From the NCBI GenBank assembly GCA_028874795.1, contig JAPPHT010000056.1:1-64000 (forward strand): a DNA stretch of 64,000 nt, written 5' to 3'. The notes beneath the pieces were generated by a model that saw nothing but the letters and a program-made list of their open reading frames with translations, was not told the origin of the DNA and ran no database searches. Origin of the DNA: Chloroflexota bacterium. GTDB lineage: Bacteria > Chloroflexota > Dehalococcoidia > Lucifugimonadales > Australimonadaceae. Made by a program: the position numbers and the translations under genes. Shown here one piece after another: positions 40,721 through 49,535 of this stretch (position 1 is the first letter of the stretch; every line of letters starts with the position of its first letter).

Positions 40721-43020
40721 CCCGCCTCGTCGGTCAGTCGATGCCGTCGCTCGAAGCGCCGGACAAGGCCGCGGGCCGCATCGAGTACATGGCCGACCTG
40801 ACCGTCCCCGGCATGGCGCACGCTAAGGTCGTGCGCAGTCCCCTGCCCCACGCGCGCATCGTCTCGATCGACGCGTCGGAGGCGCGAGCGATGCCCGGCG
40901 TCGTCTGCGTACTGACCCGGGACGAGGTGCACGCCGACCCGGACATGGAGGAGGTGTACGGCTTCGTCTACCGCGACGCTCCGCTCGTGGCGATGGACAA
41001 GGTGCGGCACCAGGGCGACATCGTCGCGGTCGTCGTCGCCGACGACGTCGACACCGCGGAGGCAGCAGCCGAGCTCGTGGACGTCGAGTACGAGGAGCTG
41101 CCCGCGGTGATGAACGTGCCGCAGGCGCTGGCGGAGGGCGCCGTGCAGGTGCACGAGGAGTTCTTCCCCATCGCGCCGGAGCTGCGACCCATCGAAGGCA
41201 CGAACGTCTGCCACCACGCGACCATCGGCTGCGGCGACGTCGACCAGGGCTTCGCGGAAGCGGACTTCGTGTACGAGGACGAGTTCACCGCGCCGCCGGT
41301 GCAGCACTGCGCGCTGGACCTGCACGCCGTCATCTCGCAGATAGAGGACGGGAAGATCACGGTGTGGACGAACTGCCAGTCGCCCTTCCCGCTCGGGCGC
41401 GAACTGGAGCGCATCTTCAAGATGCCCGCGCGCGTCATCATCCCCTACGTGGGCGGCGGGTTCGGCAGCAAGAGCCGCGACCGCATCGAGTGCGTCATCA
41501 CGGCCGCAGCGAAACTCGCCGGGCGTCCGGTGCGCTACGTGCTCACGCAGGAGGAGACGTTCATGACGTTCATCCGCCCAGCGTATCGGAACCGGATGCG
41601 GACAGGCGTGAAGAAAGACGGCACGATCGTCGCGCGGCACAACGAGTTCTGGGTGGACGTGGGCGGCTACGCCATCAGCGGCGCCCGGAGCGCCAACAAC
41701 ACGCTCAAGGTGGCGACGGGCCCGTACCGCATCCCCAACGCCCGCGTCGACTGTTACGCCGTCTACACGAACAAGCCGCCGTCCTCGCCGTACCGCGGGC
41801 TGCCGACGACCCAGCACACGATGTCGTACGAGGCTCAGTTCGACCGCATCGCGCGCGACCTCGGCATCGACCGGCTGGAGATACGCCGCAGGAACCTGGT
41901 GCGCGACGGCGACATCCACGTCACCGGCGACTACCTGCGCTCCGCGCACTCGCACGAGTGCCTGGAGCAGGCGGCCGAGGCCATCGGTTGGGACGAGCCG
42001 CTGCCCGTCGACCCGGAGGGGAAGAAGCTGCGCGGCAGGGGCGTCTCCTGCACCATCAAGTACACGCTGACCCCGGCGCGCGAGATGTCCGAGAACAGCG
42101 CCGAGGTCGCGCTCGTCGAGGAGGGCGTCTTCGAGGTGCGCATCGGCACGGTGAACATCGGCCAGGGCTCGGACACGGTGATGGCGCAGATCGCGGGCGA
42201 CGCCCTCGGTGTCGGGCTCGACGCGATACGCATCGTGCACAGCGACACCTACCGCGTGCCGGTGGACAGCTCGACGACGGCGAGCCGCTCCACGTACCAC
42301 ATGGGCCGCGCGGTCGTCGAGGCGACGGACAACCTGAAGCCGCAGATGCTCGAAGCCGCCTCGCAGCTCCTCGAGCGAGAGGCGGCCAGCCTCGTGTTCA
42401 CACCGGACGGGATTGCGCAGGCGGACGGAGCGTCCGAGGACGACGGCGCAGCTGTGACCTACGGCGAGCTCGTGGAGCGCGTCGGGGCGCCGCTCGCCGC
42501 GACCGGCGACTGCGTGGTCGGCGGCATGTACGCGGGGCCGGACGGGAGGTCGTACCCCATTGCGTCGACGTTCTGGACGTTCGCGTCGTGCGCCGCCGAA
42601 GTCGAGGTCGACACGGAGACGGGCACGGTGCGCGTCGTGAAGGCCGCAGCGTCGGCGACGACCGGCACGGCGGTCAACCCGCACTCCATCGAGACGCAAC
42701 TGGAGGGCGGCATCGGCCAGGAGATCGGGCCCACGCTCTTTGAGCAACTGGTGTGGGACGACGGCGGGCAACTCATCAACGCGGCGCTGCTCGACTACCC
42801 GCTGCCGACGATGGAGACGATGCCCGACTACGCCCCGCGCTACGTCGACCACCCGTTCGAGGGCGGGCCGTTCGGCGCGAAGGGCATGGGCGAGATCGGC
42901 TCGGTGGTCCTGCCCGGCGCGGTCGTTAATGCCGTCTACGACGCCACGGGCGTCCTCTTCCATGAGGTGCCGCTGCTGCCGCACAAGGTCATCGAGGGGC
43001 TGGAGGCAAGGGCGGAGTGA
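40693..43020 (+). CDS. Molybdenum hydroxylase large subunit
   Basis: 775 aa from ATG at 40693. Motifs are IPYVGGGFGSKSRDR, SPYRGLPTTQH in the position of the CO dehydrogenase active-site loop, IGTVNIGQGSDTVMAQ and GAKGMGEIGSVVLPGA with the conserved Glu. As in the other locus, the CoxL AYRCSFR loop is absent, so it is not a classical CO dehydrogenase. The substrate may be an aldehyde, heterocycle or aromatic; adjacent LLM and SRPBCC genes do not settle this. Confidence 0.92.
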   Translation: MCAATGPNVTRLVGQSMPSLEAPDKAAGRIEYMADLTVPGMAHAKVVRSPLPHARIVSIDASEARAMPGVVCVLTRDEVHADPDMEEVYGFVYRDAPLVAMDKVRHQGDIVAVVVADDVDTAEAAAELVDVEYEELPAVMNVPQALAEGAVQVHEEFFPIAPELRPIEGTNVCHHATIGCGDVDQGFAEADFVYEDEFTAPPVQHCALDLHAVISQIEDGKITVWTNCQSPFPLGRELERIFKMPARVIIPYVGGGFGSKSRDRIECVITAAAKLAGRPVRYVLTQEETFMTFIRPAYRNRMRTGVKKDGTIVARHNEFWVDVGGYAISGARSANNTLKVATGPYRIPNARVDCYAVYTNKPPSSPYRGLPTTQHTMSYEAQFDRIARDLGIDRLEIRRRNLVRDGDIHVTGDYLRSAHSHECLEQAAEAIGWDEPLPVDPEGKKLRGRGVSCTIKYTLTPAREMSENSAEVALVEEGVFEVRIGTVNIGQGSDTVMAQIAGDALGVGLDAIRIVHSDTYRVPVDSSTTASRSTYHMGRAVVEATDNLKPQMLEAASQLLEREAASLVFTPDGIAQADGASEDDGAAVTYGELVERVGAPLAATGDCVVGGMYAGPDGRSYPIASTFWTFASCAAEVEVDTETGTVRVVKAAASATTGTAVNPHSIETQLEGGIGQEIGPTLFEQLVWDDGGQLINAALLDYPLPTMETMPDYAPRYVDHPFEGGPFGAKGMGEIGSVVLPGAVVNAVYDATGVLFHEVPLLPHKVIEGLEARAE

Positions 43021-43676
43021 GGTGGCTGATCGCGATAGTGCTTGTGGCGCTCCTCGTGATCGGCTATCTCTACTACGATGAGTTCGGCCTGCCGACCCGG
43101 GTCGAGGAGTTCCTGGAGAACCTGACGCCGGATGAGGAGGACGCGCCGGCCCCGACGCACACGCCCGCTCGTCAAGCGCCCGCCGACGCTCCAACGCCAC
43201 GCGACTCAGACGCCGCAGCACCACCGACTGCAACCCCACTCCTTATCGGCACGAGCGCCCCGCCGACTCCAACGCTTCGCGCCGGCATGCCTACGCCTAC
43301 GCCAACCACGGTCCCGATCCCCCTGCCACCAACTCCCACCCCGGAGCCGACCGCCGATCCGGCGATGGAGGTGCGGTGTTCGCAGGCAGACGACCGCGAC
43401 GACATACGCGGCGAAAGCCAGTGGTACACCACGCTGGAGGAGTGCCTGCAGTTCGGAAACTGGTACACATACCGCGGGGAAGGCATCTGGAAATCCACCG
43501 CGCCAACACTGACGCCCACTCCGCTGGAGATAAGGCCGGAGAAGTCCGAGTTGGGGCTGAACCCGGATGGGAAAGCGGTATGGACGTTCGTGGTTAACGA
43601 CGTAACGATCTACTGCCATATCGGTGAGTTGGCCGCCCCCTGCGCCCAACGACTAGGCTTGAGCGGGATATACTAG
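43017..43676 (+). CDS. Membrane-anchored Thr/Pro-rich protein inserted in the molybdoenzyme operon
   Basis: 219 aa from GTG overlapping the large-subunit stop by 4 nt. An N-terminal membrane helix (LIAIVLVALLVIGYLYY) leads to an acidic stretch, then about 80 residues of Pro/Thr repeats, then a small domain with four Cys (RCSQADDRDD, EECLQFGNWYTY, IYCHIGELAAPC). It is probably exported or surface-facing. Such a protein between large and 2Fe-2S subunit genes is unusual. No family recognised. Confidence 0.7.
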   Translation: MRWLIAIVLVALLVIGYLYYDEFGLPTRVEEFLENLTPDEEDAPAPTHTPARQAPADAPTPRDSDAAAPPTATPLLIGTSAPPTPTLRAGMPTPTPTTVPIPLPPTPTPEPTADPAMEVRCSQADDRDDIRGESQWYTTLEECLQFGNWYTYRGEGIWKSTAPTLTPTPLEIRPEKSELGLNPDGKAVWTFVVNDVTIYCHIGELAAPCAQRLGLSGIY

Positions 43677-43683
43677 CGCGGCC

Positions 43684-44154
43684 ATGAATGTCACCCTGAC
43701 CGTGAACGGCGAGACGCTCTCGCTCGACGTGCCCCCATCCACCACGCTCCTCGACCTGCTGCGCGACCGGCTCGGGCTCCACGGCACGAAGGAGTACTGC
43801 CACAGCGGCGTCTGCGGCGCGTGCACCGTGCTCGCCAACGGCAGGGCGGTCAGCTCGTGCAGCATGCTCGCGGGCCAGGTGGACGGCGCGGACGTGCTCA
43901 CCATAGAAGGGCTGACGCCGGACGAGGGGCTGCACCCCATCCAGCAGGCGTTCGTGGACAACTTCGGACTCCAGTGCGGCTACTGCACCCCGGGCATGAT
44001 CTTGCTCGCGAAGGCGCTGCTGGACGAGAACCCGTCCCCGACGCGCGAGGAGATCATCCGCTACATGGGCGGCAACATCTGCCGCTGCACCGGCTACGCG
44101 GGCATCCTGCGGTCGGTCGAGGCCGCCGTGAAGGAGCGGCGCTCGTGGAGCTGA
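43684..44154 (+). CDS. Molybdenum hydroxylase 2Fe-2S subunit
   Basis: 156 aa. CHSGVCGACTVLANG and CGYCTPGM ... CRCTGY are the two intact cluster motifs. It begins 7 nt after the Thr/Pro-rich protein and overlaps the downstream SRPBCC gene by 10 nt. Confidence 0.95.
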   Translation: MNVTLTVNGETLSLDVPPSTTLLDLLRDRLGLHGTKEYCHSGVCGACTVLANGRAVSSCSMLAGQVDGADVLTIEGLTPDEGLHPIQQAFVDNFGLQCGYCTPGMILLAKALLDENPSPTREEIIRYMGGNICRCTGYAGILRSVEAAVKERRSWS

Positions 44155-44591
44155 CGGACCGCTTCGACGTCGGCGCTTCGCCCGCCGAGGCGTGGGCGTT
44201 CTTCTGGGACCTGCCCCGCGTCGCGAAGTGCCTGCCCGGCTGCGAAAGCATCGAGGACGCTGGCGAGGGCGCGTACCGCGCGCGCATGACGCAACGCGTC
44301 GGGCCGTTCAAGGTAACGCTGGACATGGAGATGCGCATCGACGAGGCGGAGGAGGGGCAGCGGGTGGTCGTGAGCGGCAACGGCAGGGACCGTATGGGAA
44401 ACCGGCTCCACGTCAACCGGCTGGCGCTCGAGCTGAGCGAGCCGTCGCCGGGCCGGACCGAAGTGAACTATGCGATGGACTTCAACCTGTACGGTCGCCT
44501 GGCGACGCTCGGCAATACGGCGGTGAAGCGCAAGTCGGAGGAGATACGCACCGAGTTCAGCCGCCGCATCGCGGAGGAACTGGGCGGCTAG
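44145..44591 (+). CDS. CoxG-like SRPBCC-domain protein
   Basis: 148 aa from GTG at 44145. LTDRFDVGASPAEAWAFFWD and AKCLPGCESIEDAGEG are typical CoxG/SRPBCC openings; MTQRVGPFKVTLDMEM follows. CoxG-type proteins are membrane-associated and often encoded beside CO-dehydrogenase-like operons, perhaps to recruit the enzyme. Last gene of the operon; a tRNA gene lies 16 nt downstream on the opposite strand. Confidence 0.9.
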   Translation: MELTDRFDVGASPAEAWAFFWDLPRVAKCLPGCESIEDAGEGAYRARMTQRVGPFKVTLDMEMRIDEAEEGQRVVVSGNGRDRMGNRLHVNRLALELSEPSPGRTEVNYAMDFNLYGRLATLGNTAVKRKSEEIRTEFSRRIAEELGG

Positions 44592-44606
44592 CGCATTGGC
44601 GCGTTA

Positions 44607-44683
44607 TGGTGGGACGAGCAGGACTCGAACCTGCGACCTGGCGATTATGAGTCGCCTGCTCTAACCGACTAAGCTATCGTCCC
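44607..44683 (-). tRNA. trnI: tRNA-Ile(CAU), lysidine type
   Basis: 77 nt including CCA. The acceptor is GGGACGA/TCGTCCC, the D-loop has GG, the T-loop is TTCGAGT. The anticodon arm GGCGA-CTCATAA-TCGCC matches the tRNA-Ile2 pattern (CAU modified to lysidine-AU) rather than initiator or elongator Met. Recognition is by the anticodon arm only, so elongator tRNA-Met remains possible. Confidence 0.9.
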
Positions 44684-44730
44684 TTATGCGCACTTGCCGC
44701 TGACGCGCTGTCTGCACTGGTGGCTCAAGC

Positions 44731-45084
44731 CTAGCGCATTGGCAGGTAGCGGACCTGGTTCTCCCATTCGTTGTCGAGGCTCGCTCCGGCCAGCAATTCG
44801 AGTTCGTCTATCGCTTGACCCATGGGGTACCGCCAACGGACGAACACAACGCCCGGCATAGGCAACCCTGCAGCGACCCGTTCGTACGCAGCGATGCCCA
44901 TCGTTCTCAAGTCGTGCGTCAACAGCACCCGTTCTTCACTGGCGGCCCACTCCAGAACGACGGAGTCGGGTGCGGTTCGCAGTCCGCGTTCCTGCACTGT
45001 CGCGATATCCAGCCGGGGATCCCTGCGGCGCAAGCCTTGGACGATGTCCCTGCGGAAGTTCTCATCCGCCGCGAACCGGAGCAT
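44731..45084 (-). CDS. DUF5615-family PIN-like toxin
   Basis: 117 aa. RFAADENFRRDIVQGLRRR has the early PIN-like Asp-Glu, then TAPDSVVLEWAASEERVLLTHD with another Asp. Small PIN-like DUF5615 proteins often pair with DUF433 antitoxins. The ATG follows the upstream stop with no gap (TAG-ATG), so the pair is translationally coupled. Confidence 0.85.
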   Translation of the reverse strand: MLRFAADENFRRDIVQGLRRRDPRLDIATVQERGLRTAPDSVVLEWAASEERVLLTHDLRTMGIAAYERVAAGLPMPGVVFVRWRYPMGQAIDELELLAGASLDNEWENQVRYLPMR

Positions 45085-45447
45085 CTAGGATGCCCGTTGC
45101 TCCCGCTTCGCAGCGTCGCGGCGTGCCTGCAAACGTTCCAGGATGGACGCGTTGTCGGGGTGGCGAGCATCGATCTCGGCGATGGCTCTCTCTTCCGCCC
45201 GTTCCACATCCCGCAGGTACGCCTCAACGTCCTCCGTGTTGCGGAGGTAGTAGGCAATGACGGCGTAGATGTCCGCGAGTTCGAGTGCAGGGAGCGCTTC
45301 CTTGATCTGCTCGGGCGTCTCCCCTGCCTTGTGCGACCAGACGACGAATTCGAGGTTGACGCGCGCCTGCGGGTTGGACACGCGTATCGCGCCGCCCGGC
45401 TCAACCCGCAGTGGGACCGTCATGCTGGGGAAGCTCTCGGTCGTCAT
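45085..45447 (-). CDS. DUF433-family antitoxin
   Basis: 120 aa from ATG at 45447 with GGAGGAGG upstream. The core (VNLEFVVWSHKAGETPEQIKEALPAL, ADIYAVIAYYLRN) is the DUF433 winged-helix-like pattern, followed by a coiled C-terminus. Probably represses the operon and blocks the DUF5615 toxin. Confidence 0.85.
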   Translation of the reverse strand: MTTESFPSMTVPLRVEPGGAIRVSNPQARVNLEFVVWSHKAGETPEQIKEALPALELADIYAVIAYYLRNTEDVEAYLRDVERAEERAIAEIDARHPDNASILERLQARRDAAKREQRAS

Positions 45448-45580
45448 CTCCCTCCTCCTGACGCCTGCTGTGCCCGTCCGTACCAGTATACCCGCGCCAT
45501 CAACGGGACGGTCCGGCATTGACCGGTCCGCGGGACCCTGACTATGATGCCGCCACCGTCGGCCCGGATGGAGCGCCCCT

Positions 45581-46699
45581 GTGAGCCAGGCTGAACTAGA
45601 CCGCCGCATCCACCAGGTGCTCTCCGAGTTCGAACTGGTGGGCCCGTTCTCCGCCGGCTACCCCGTCAACCAGGACTTCGACTACTCCGCGCTCAATCCC
45701 CTGCTGCGCTTCGCCGCGAACAACGTGGGCGACCCGTTCGGCCACTCGCGCTACCAGGCGAACACGCACGAGACAGAGCGCGAGGTGGTGCGAACGGTCG
45801 CGGAGCTGATGCGGCTGCCGCCGGAGAAGGCCTGGGGGTATGTGACGTCGGGCGGCACCGAGGGCAACATGTACGGCATCTACGTGGGACGCGAGATGCT
45901 GCGCAACCCGATCGCCTACTTCTCGCAGGACACGCACTACTCGGTGGTCAAGATCCTCCACATCCTGAACATACGCAACATCATGATCCGAAGCCAGGAG
46001 AACGGAGAGATCGACTACGACGACCTGCGCGAGTCCATCCGGATCAACCGCGACGCACCCGCGTTGATCGTGGCGAACATCGGCACCACGATGAAGGGCG
46101 CGGTCGACGACCTCGAACGCATCCGGGGCATCGTCGAGGACCTGGCGCTGACGCGATACTACATCCACGCCGACGCGGCGCTGAGCGGCATGATCCTGCC
46201 GTTCGTGGACGACCCCCAGCCGTTCGGCTTCGACAGCGGGATAGACAGCATCGCGGTATCCGGGCACAAGATGTTCGGGTCGCCGCTGCCCTGCGGCGTT
46301 GTCGTGACGAAACGGGAGTACACCGCGCAGATCGGCCGCGCCATCGAGTACGTTGGCGTGATGGACACGACGCTGCTCGGCTCGCGCAACGCCATCACCC
46401 CGATGATCATCTGGTACTCGCTGACCAAACACGGGCAGGACGGCTTCCGGAAGATCGTTGCGGAGATGCTCGACACAGCGGAATACGCGGTGCAGCGGTT
46501 CAACGCGAACGGCATGCCGGCCTGGCGCACCAGGAACAGCCCCATCGTCGTCATCCCCCGCCCCTCTCCGCACGTGCTCTTCCAGTGGCAGCTCGCGCCC
46601 CTGGGCGACATCGCCCACCTCATCACCATGCCTCACGTGACCCGCGAGATGGTCGACGAGGTCATCGCCGACTGCTTGTGGCCGCCAACAGCAACATGA
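45581..46699 (+). CDS. PLP-dependent decarboxylase, probable histidine decarboxylase
   Basis: 372 aa from GTG. Group II decarboxylase fold; length (about 375) and motifs match bacterial PLP histidine decarboxylases: NPLLRFAANNVGDPFGHSRY near the start, TSGGTEGNMYGIY, HADAALSGMILPF, and SGHKMFGSPLPCGVV with the PLP Lys. It would decarboxylate histidine (or a related amino acid) to the amine. The product partner overlaps: an ACT protein starts at the last codon. Confidence 0.8.
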   Translation: MSQAELDRRIHQVLSEFELVGPFSAGYPVNQDFDYSALNPLLRFAANNVGDPFGHSRYQANTHETEREVVRTVAELMRLPPEKAWGYVTSGGTEGNMYGIYVGREMLRNPIAYFSQDTHYSVVKILHILNIRNIMIRSQENGEIDYDDLRESIRINRDAPALIVANIGTTMKGAVDDLERIRGIVEDLALTRYYIHADAALSGMILPFVDDPQPFGFDSGIDSIAVSGHKMFGSPLPCGVVVTKREYTAQIGRAIEYVGVMDTTLLGSRNAITPMIIWYSLTKHGQDGFRKIVAEMLDTAEYAVQRFNANGMPAWRTRNSPIVVIPRPSPHVLFQWQLAPLGDIAHLITMPHVTREMVDEVIADCLWPPTAT

Positions 46700-47121
46700 A
46701 CCAGCACCCCGCCGACCAACCGGCGCCCAGCCGCCGCATCATCGTCATCGTGCCCGACAGGCCGGGAGGGCTCGCACAGGTCACCGCGGCGCTCGCGGAA
46801 GAGGAGATCAACATAGAAGCGATCGACGGGCGGCGGGCCTGGGAATTGGGGGTCATCACACTCAGCACCAACGACGACGACGCTGCGCTGCGTGCGCTGC
46901 TCAAGGCCGGGCTGCGCGCGGTCACGTCGGACGTCATCGTCTTCCACCTGCCCGACCGCCCCGGGGCGCTTGCCGGAGTCGCGCAGCTCTTCAGCGAGCA
47001 CCACGTCAACGCGCGCACCATCCACATCGTGCACCGCCTGGAGGGGCACGCCATCGTCGCGGTCACGACCGACGATGACGACCTTGCGCGCACGCTGATC
47101 GGCAGCGAGTCGCTGCTGTAG
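46696..47121 (+). CDS. Tandem ACT-domain protein
   Basis: 141 aa, ATG overlapping the decarboxylase stop by 4 nt. Two ACT motifs: IIVIVPDRPGGLAQVTAALA and VIVFHLPDRPGALAGVAQLF. ACT domains bind small ligands, commonly amino acids, suggesting allosteric sensing coupled to the decarboxylase. No catalytic domain is attached. Confidence 0.85.
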   Translation: MNQHPADQPAPSRRIIVIVPDRPGGLAQVTAALAEEEINIEAIDGRRAWELGVITLSTNDDDAALRALLKAGLRAVTSDVIVFHLPDRPGALAGVAQLFSEHHVNARTIHIVHRLEGHAIVAVTTDDDDLARTLIGSESLL

Positions 47122-47149
47122 CCCGGCGCAGGGCCGGGAAGCTGGGGGG

Positions 47150-47467
47150 CTAGCGCGTGGCGTGCACTTCGAGTTGCACACCCTCATGCTGCTGCATACG
47201 ACTGATGACCTCGAACAGGTTGCGAGCGTGCGGGTTGCCCATCGGACCGAACATGCGCATGAGGCTCTTGGACGGTTTGTTCGTCAACACTCCGAGCTCT
47301 TCAAACCCGATGGTGGCATTGACGTAATCGCGCAGCAGCACCTTACCGGAATCGACATCGCCGGAGAGCAGGCATTCCACTCCTTCCTTCAGCAACCCCT
47401 CGCGAAAGGCCTGGTCACGCCGCGCACGGGCCTGCACCGTCTCCTTGAAGTCACGTGTGAGCGCCAT
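47150..47467 (-). CDS. HigA-type addiction antidote
   Basis: 105 aa from an internal ATG. The central region has LRDYVNATIGFEELGVLTN and KPSKSLMRMFGPMGNPHARNL, the pattern of the COG3636 probable addiction-module antidote with a helix-turn-helix. It follows the toxin by 2 nt, the toxin-first order typical of HigBA. Confidence 0.88.
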   Translation of the reverse strand: MALTRDFKETVQARARRDQAFREGLLKEGVECLLSGDVDSGKVLLRDYVNATIGFEELGVLTNKPSKSLMRMFGPMGNPHARNLFEVISRMQQHEGVQLEVHATR

Positions 47468-47469
47468 AG

Positions 47470-47799
47470 CTACGCCTCCTGCCTCTTGCGACGCCTGTAC
47501 TCTTCCCACAGCCGGCGGGCATCCTCAATGTCGATTCGCTGCCTTCGCTTGGTGCCGCCACCCAGCAGGATGATGAGCCTGTCTCCATCCCTGCCGAAGT
47601 AAACCCGATATCCGGGTCCGAAGTTGATGCGATACTCCAGTAAGCCCGCACCTACGCTTCTGACGTTGGACAGGTTGCCTGCTTCCATGCGGGCTATGGC
47701 TGTCCTCACTCTGACCGCAGCGATCGCGTCGAGGTCATCGAACCAGCGGCCGAACGGGCTGATGCCGCGTCCGTCGACGTACTCCCTGACCTCGACCAT
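47470..47799 (-). CDS. HigB/RelE-type addiction killer (COG3657-like)
   Basis: 109 aa. RRWFDDLDAIAAVRVRTAIARME near the start and GAGLLEYRINFGPGYRVYFGRDG, then LLGGGTKRRQRIDIEDARRLW. This is the standard pattern of phage-derived Gp49-like/HigB proteins. Preceded by a palindromic operator-like sequence. Two TA genes lie downstream of an unrelated decarboxylase operon on the opposite strand. Confidence 0.92.
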   Translation of the reverse strand: MVEVREYVDGRGISPFGRWFDDLDAIAAVRVRTAIARMEAGNLSNVRSVGAGLLEYRINFGPGYRVYFGRDGDRLIILLGGGTKRRQRIDIEDARRLWEEYRRRKRQEA

Positions 47800-47808
47800 G
47801 CGAATATA

Positions 47809-47824
47809 GTAACGTATCTGTTAC
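47809..47824 (-). promoter_or_regulatory. Operator-like inverted repeat upstream of HigBA
   Basis: GTAAC-GTATCT-GTTAC, perfect 5-bp arms with a 6-nt spacer, 10 nt upstream of the toxin start. Similar in style to TA autoregulation sites. Confidence 0.5.
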
Positions 47825-47890
47825 CGCAAGGCAAAGCCCGCCGCGCGCCCTGGATTCCCGCTTCCGTGGGAATGGCGGGAACTCCTCTCC

Positions 47891-49330
47891 TCAGGGCAGG
47901 CCGAACTCCTCCCAGCGGGCGACGACGCCGTCCATGATGTGACGGCTCACCTTGTTCACCGGCCGGAAGTTCTCCCCCTTGAACTTCATCGTCGCGTCGA
48001 TGCCCATGCCCCGCGCCGGTTGAATGAAGTCGACCTCTCCGCGCAGCCGCGGGGTCGGCGGGAAGACCCTTCCGGGGAATACGTCTTCGTCGACGTCCGC
48101 CGCCGAGACGACGCGCCACATCACCTCCTCCCAATCGCGCACGTTGCAGTCGTCGTCCACCACGATGATCCAGCGCCACGCCTCGGCGTCCCATATCGCT
48201 TCCATGATCTCGCGCGGCTCTTCCCTGCTCTTGATGTCCGCCGACACGATGAGCATCCCGTGGCGGCCCACCTCCGGGAAGTACACCTCGCTGATGTTCG
48301 TCTTGCCCGTTCGCTGGACCAGCCGCGACTGCATGGAGCCGGAGCGCAGCAGCTGCCGGGGGTAGTCCTCGACGCGCTGGCAGATGAGGCCGTACGTCAA
48401 CGGGTCCTTCCGGTGCGTGATCGTCTTGACCTTGATGACGAACGCGGCCTTGTTCTGGCCGTAGAAGCCAGTGGACTCGCCGTGCGGTCCCTCCTCGGTG
48501 CGCTCGTACGGCAGCACCTCGCCCTCGATGACGACCTCGGCGTCGGCCGGCACGAGCAGGTCGCTCGTCTCGCACTTCACCAGCTTCGTCGCCTCGCCCC
48601 GCCAGCCGCCCGCGGCCTCGTACTCCATGGAGCCTTCCAACTCGCCGCTGTTGGGCCGCACCGGGCTGCCGGCCGAGAGCGTCACGAGAGGGTCCGTGCC
48701 CATCACGATGGCGATCGGTGTCGGTCGCCCCTCGGCCTCGTTGCTCAGGATGTGGTCCCCGCCGCCCGGGCCGGTGGACGACTCGCGTCCCCGGATGCCG
48801 CCGGAGAGGCCGAGCGTCTGCTTGTCCTTGATCATGGCCCGGTACAGGCCGATGTTCAGGATGCCGGTGATCGGGTCGCGGGTCACGACGCCGGCGGTCG
48901 TCGCGAGGTACTGCCCGCCGTCGTGTTCATGCCAGAGGGGCGTGGGGATGAAGTCGAGGTCGACGTCGTCGCCGCTGACGATGACGTCCTTGCACGGCCC
49001 GGAGTCCACCTCGACCGACGGCAGGCGGTGGTTCATCCCGTCGACGACGCGCTCGTGGATCTTCGCCTCGTCCGGCTCGGTGCCGAACGCGAGCGCGACC
49101 TGCTCGATGGTCGAGAGCAGGTTGACGACCATCGGCTTGTCCGGGTACCCCTTCACGTTGTCGAAGATGATGGCCGGGCCCTGGCGCTCCAGCGAGCGCG
49201 CGGCGACGGCGCCGAGCTCGAGGACGGGGTCCACCTCCGCCGTGACGTGGTGCACGAGCCCCTTCTCGTCCAGCAGCCGTATGAAGTCCCGCATGTCGGT
49301 GTAGGCGACGCGTTTCCGCTCGAGGGTCAT
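47891..49330 (-). CDS. UbiD-family prenyl-FMN decarboxylase
   Basis: 479 aa from ATG at 49330 with GGAGG upstream; longer reading adds only a repeat. The UbiD signature EEGPHGESTGFYG (about 255-267) contains the acidic residues used in catalysis, and the N-terminus (YTDMRDFIRLLDEKGLVHH) is typical. These enzymes decarboxylate or carboxylate unsaturated or aromatic acids with prenylated FMN. No UbiX-like gene lies in the window. Divergent from a Rieske oxygenase gene. Confidence 0.93.
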   Translation of the reverse strand: MTLERKRVAYTDMRDFIRLLDEKGLVHHVTAEVDPVLELGAVAARSLERQGPAIIFDNVKGYPDKPMVVNLLSTIEQVALAFGTEPDEAKIHERVVDGMNHRLPSVEVDSGPCKDVIVSGDDVDLDFIPTPLWHEHDGGQYLATTAGVVTRDPITGILNIGLYRAMIKDKQTLGLSGGIRGRESSTGPGGGDHILSNEAEGRPTPIAIVMGTDPLVTLSAGSPVRPNSGELEGSMEYEAAGGWRGEATKLVKCETSDLLVPADAEVVIEGEVLPYERTEEGPHGESTGFYGQNKAAFVIKVKTITHRKDPLTYGLICQRVEDYPRQLLRSGSMQSRLVQRTGKTNISEVYFPEVGRHGMLIVSADIKSREEPREIMEAIWDAEAWRWIIVVDDDCNVRDWEEVMWRVVSAADVDEDVFPGRVFPPTPRLRGEVDFIQPARGMGIDATMKFKGENFRPVNKVSRHIMDGVVARWEEFGLP

Positions 49331-49404
49331 CGTGCACCTCCGTGCCATCGTTGGTTCGCGGCGGAGCGTATCGCCGCGGGGCGGACGGGTCAACGCGGGC
49401 CGGG

Positions 49405-49445
49405 CAATCCTCACCCCCAGCCCCTCTCCCAGCGGGAGAGGGGAG
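49405..49445. repeat. Family B repeat between the UbiD and Rieske genes
   Basis: A 'cctcacccccagcccctctcccagcgggagaggg' copy, in the divergent promoter region of the two catabolic genes. Confidence 0.65.
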
Positions 49446-49535
49446 TCAGGCTGGTTCGCCGCGAGCGCGCGGCGCGGTATACTGCGCGCATCCGAGGCAA
49501 CAGGCACGTGCAAGGACCACACAGGGAGGCCGTTC

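Noticed and set aside
40303-43239. A 978-codon minus-strand frame opposite the molybdenum hydroxylase large subunit
   Set aside because: Shadow of a real gene with family motifs on the plus strand.
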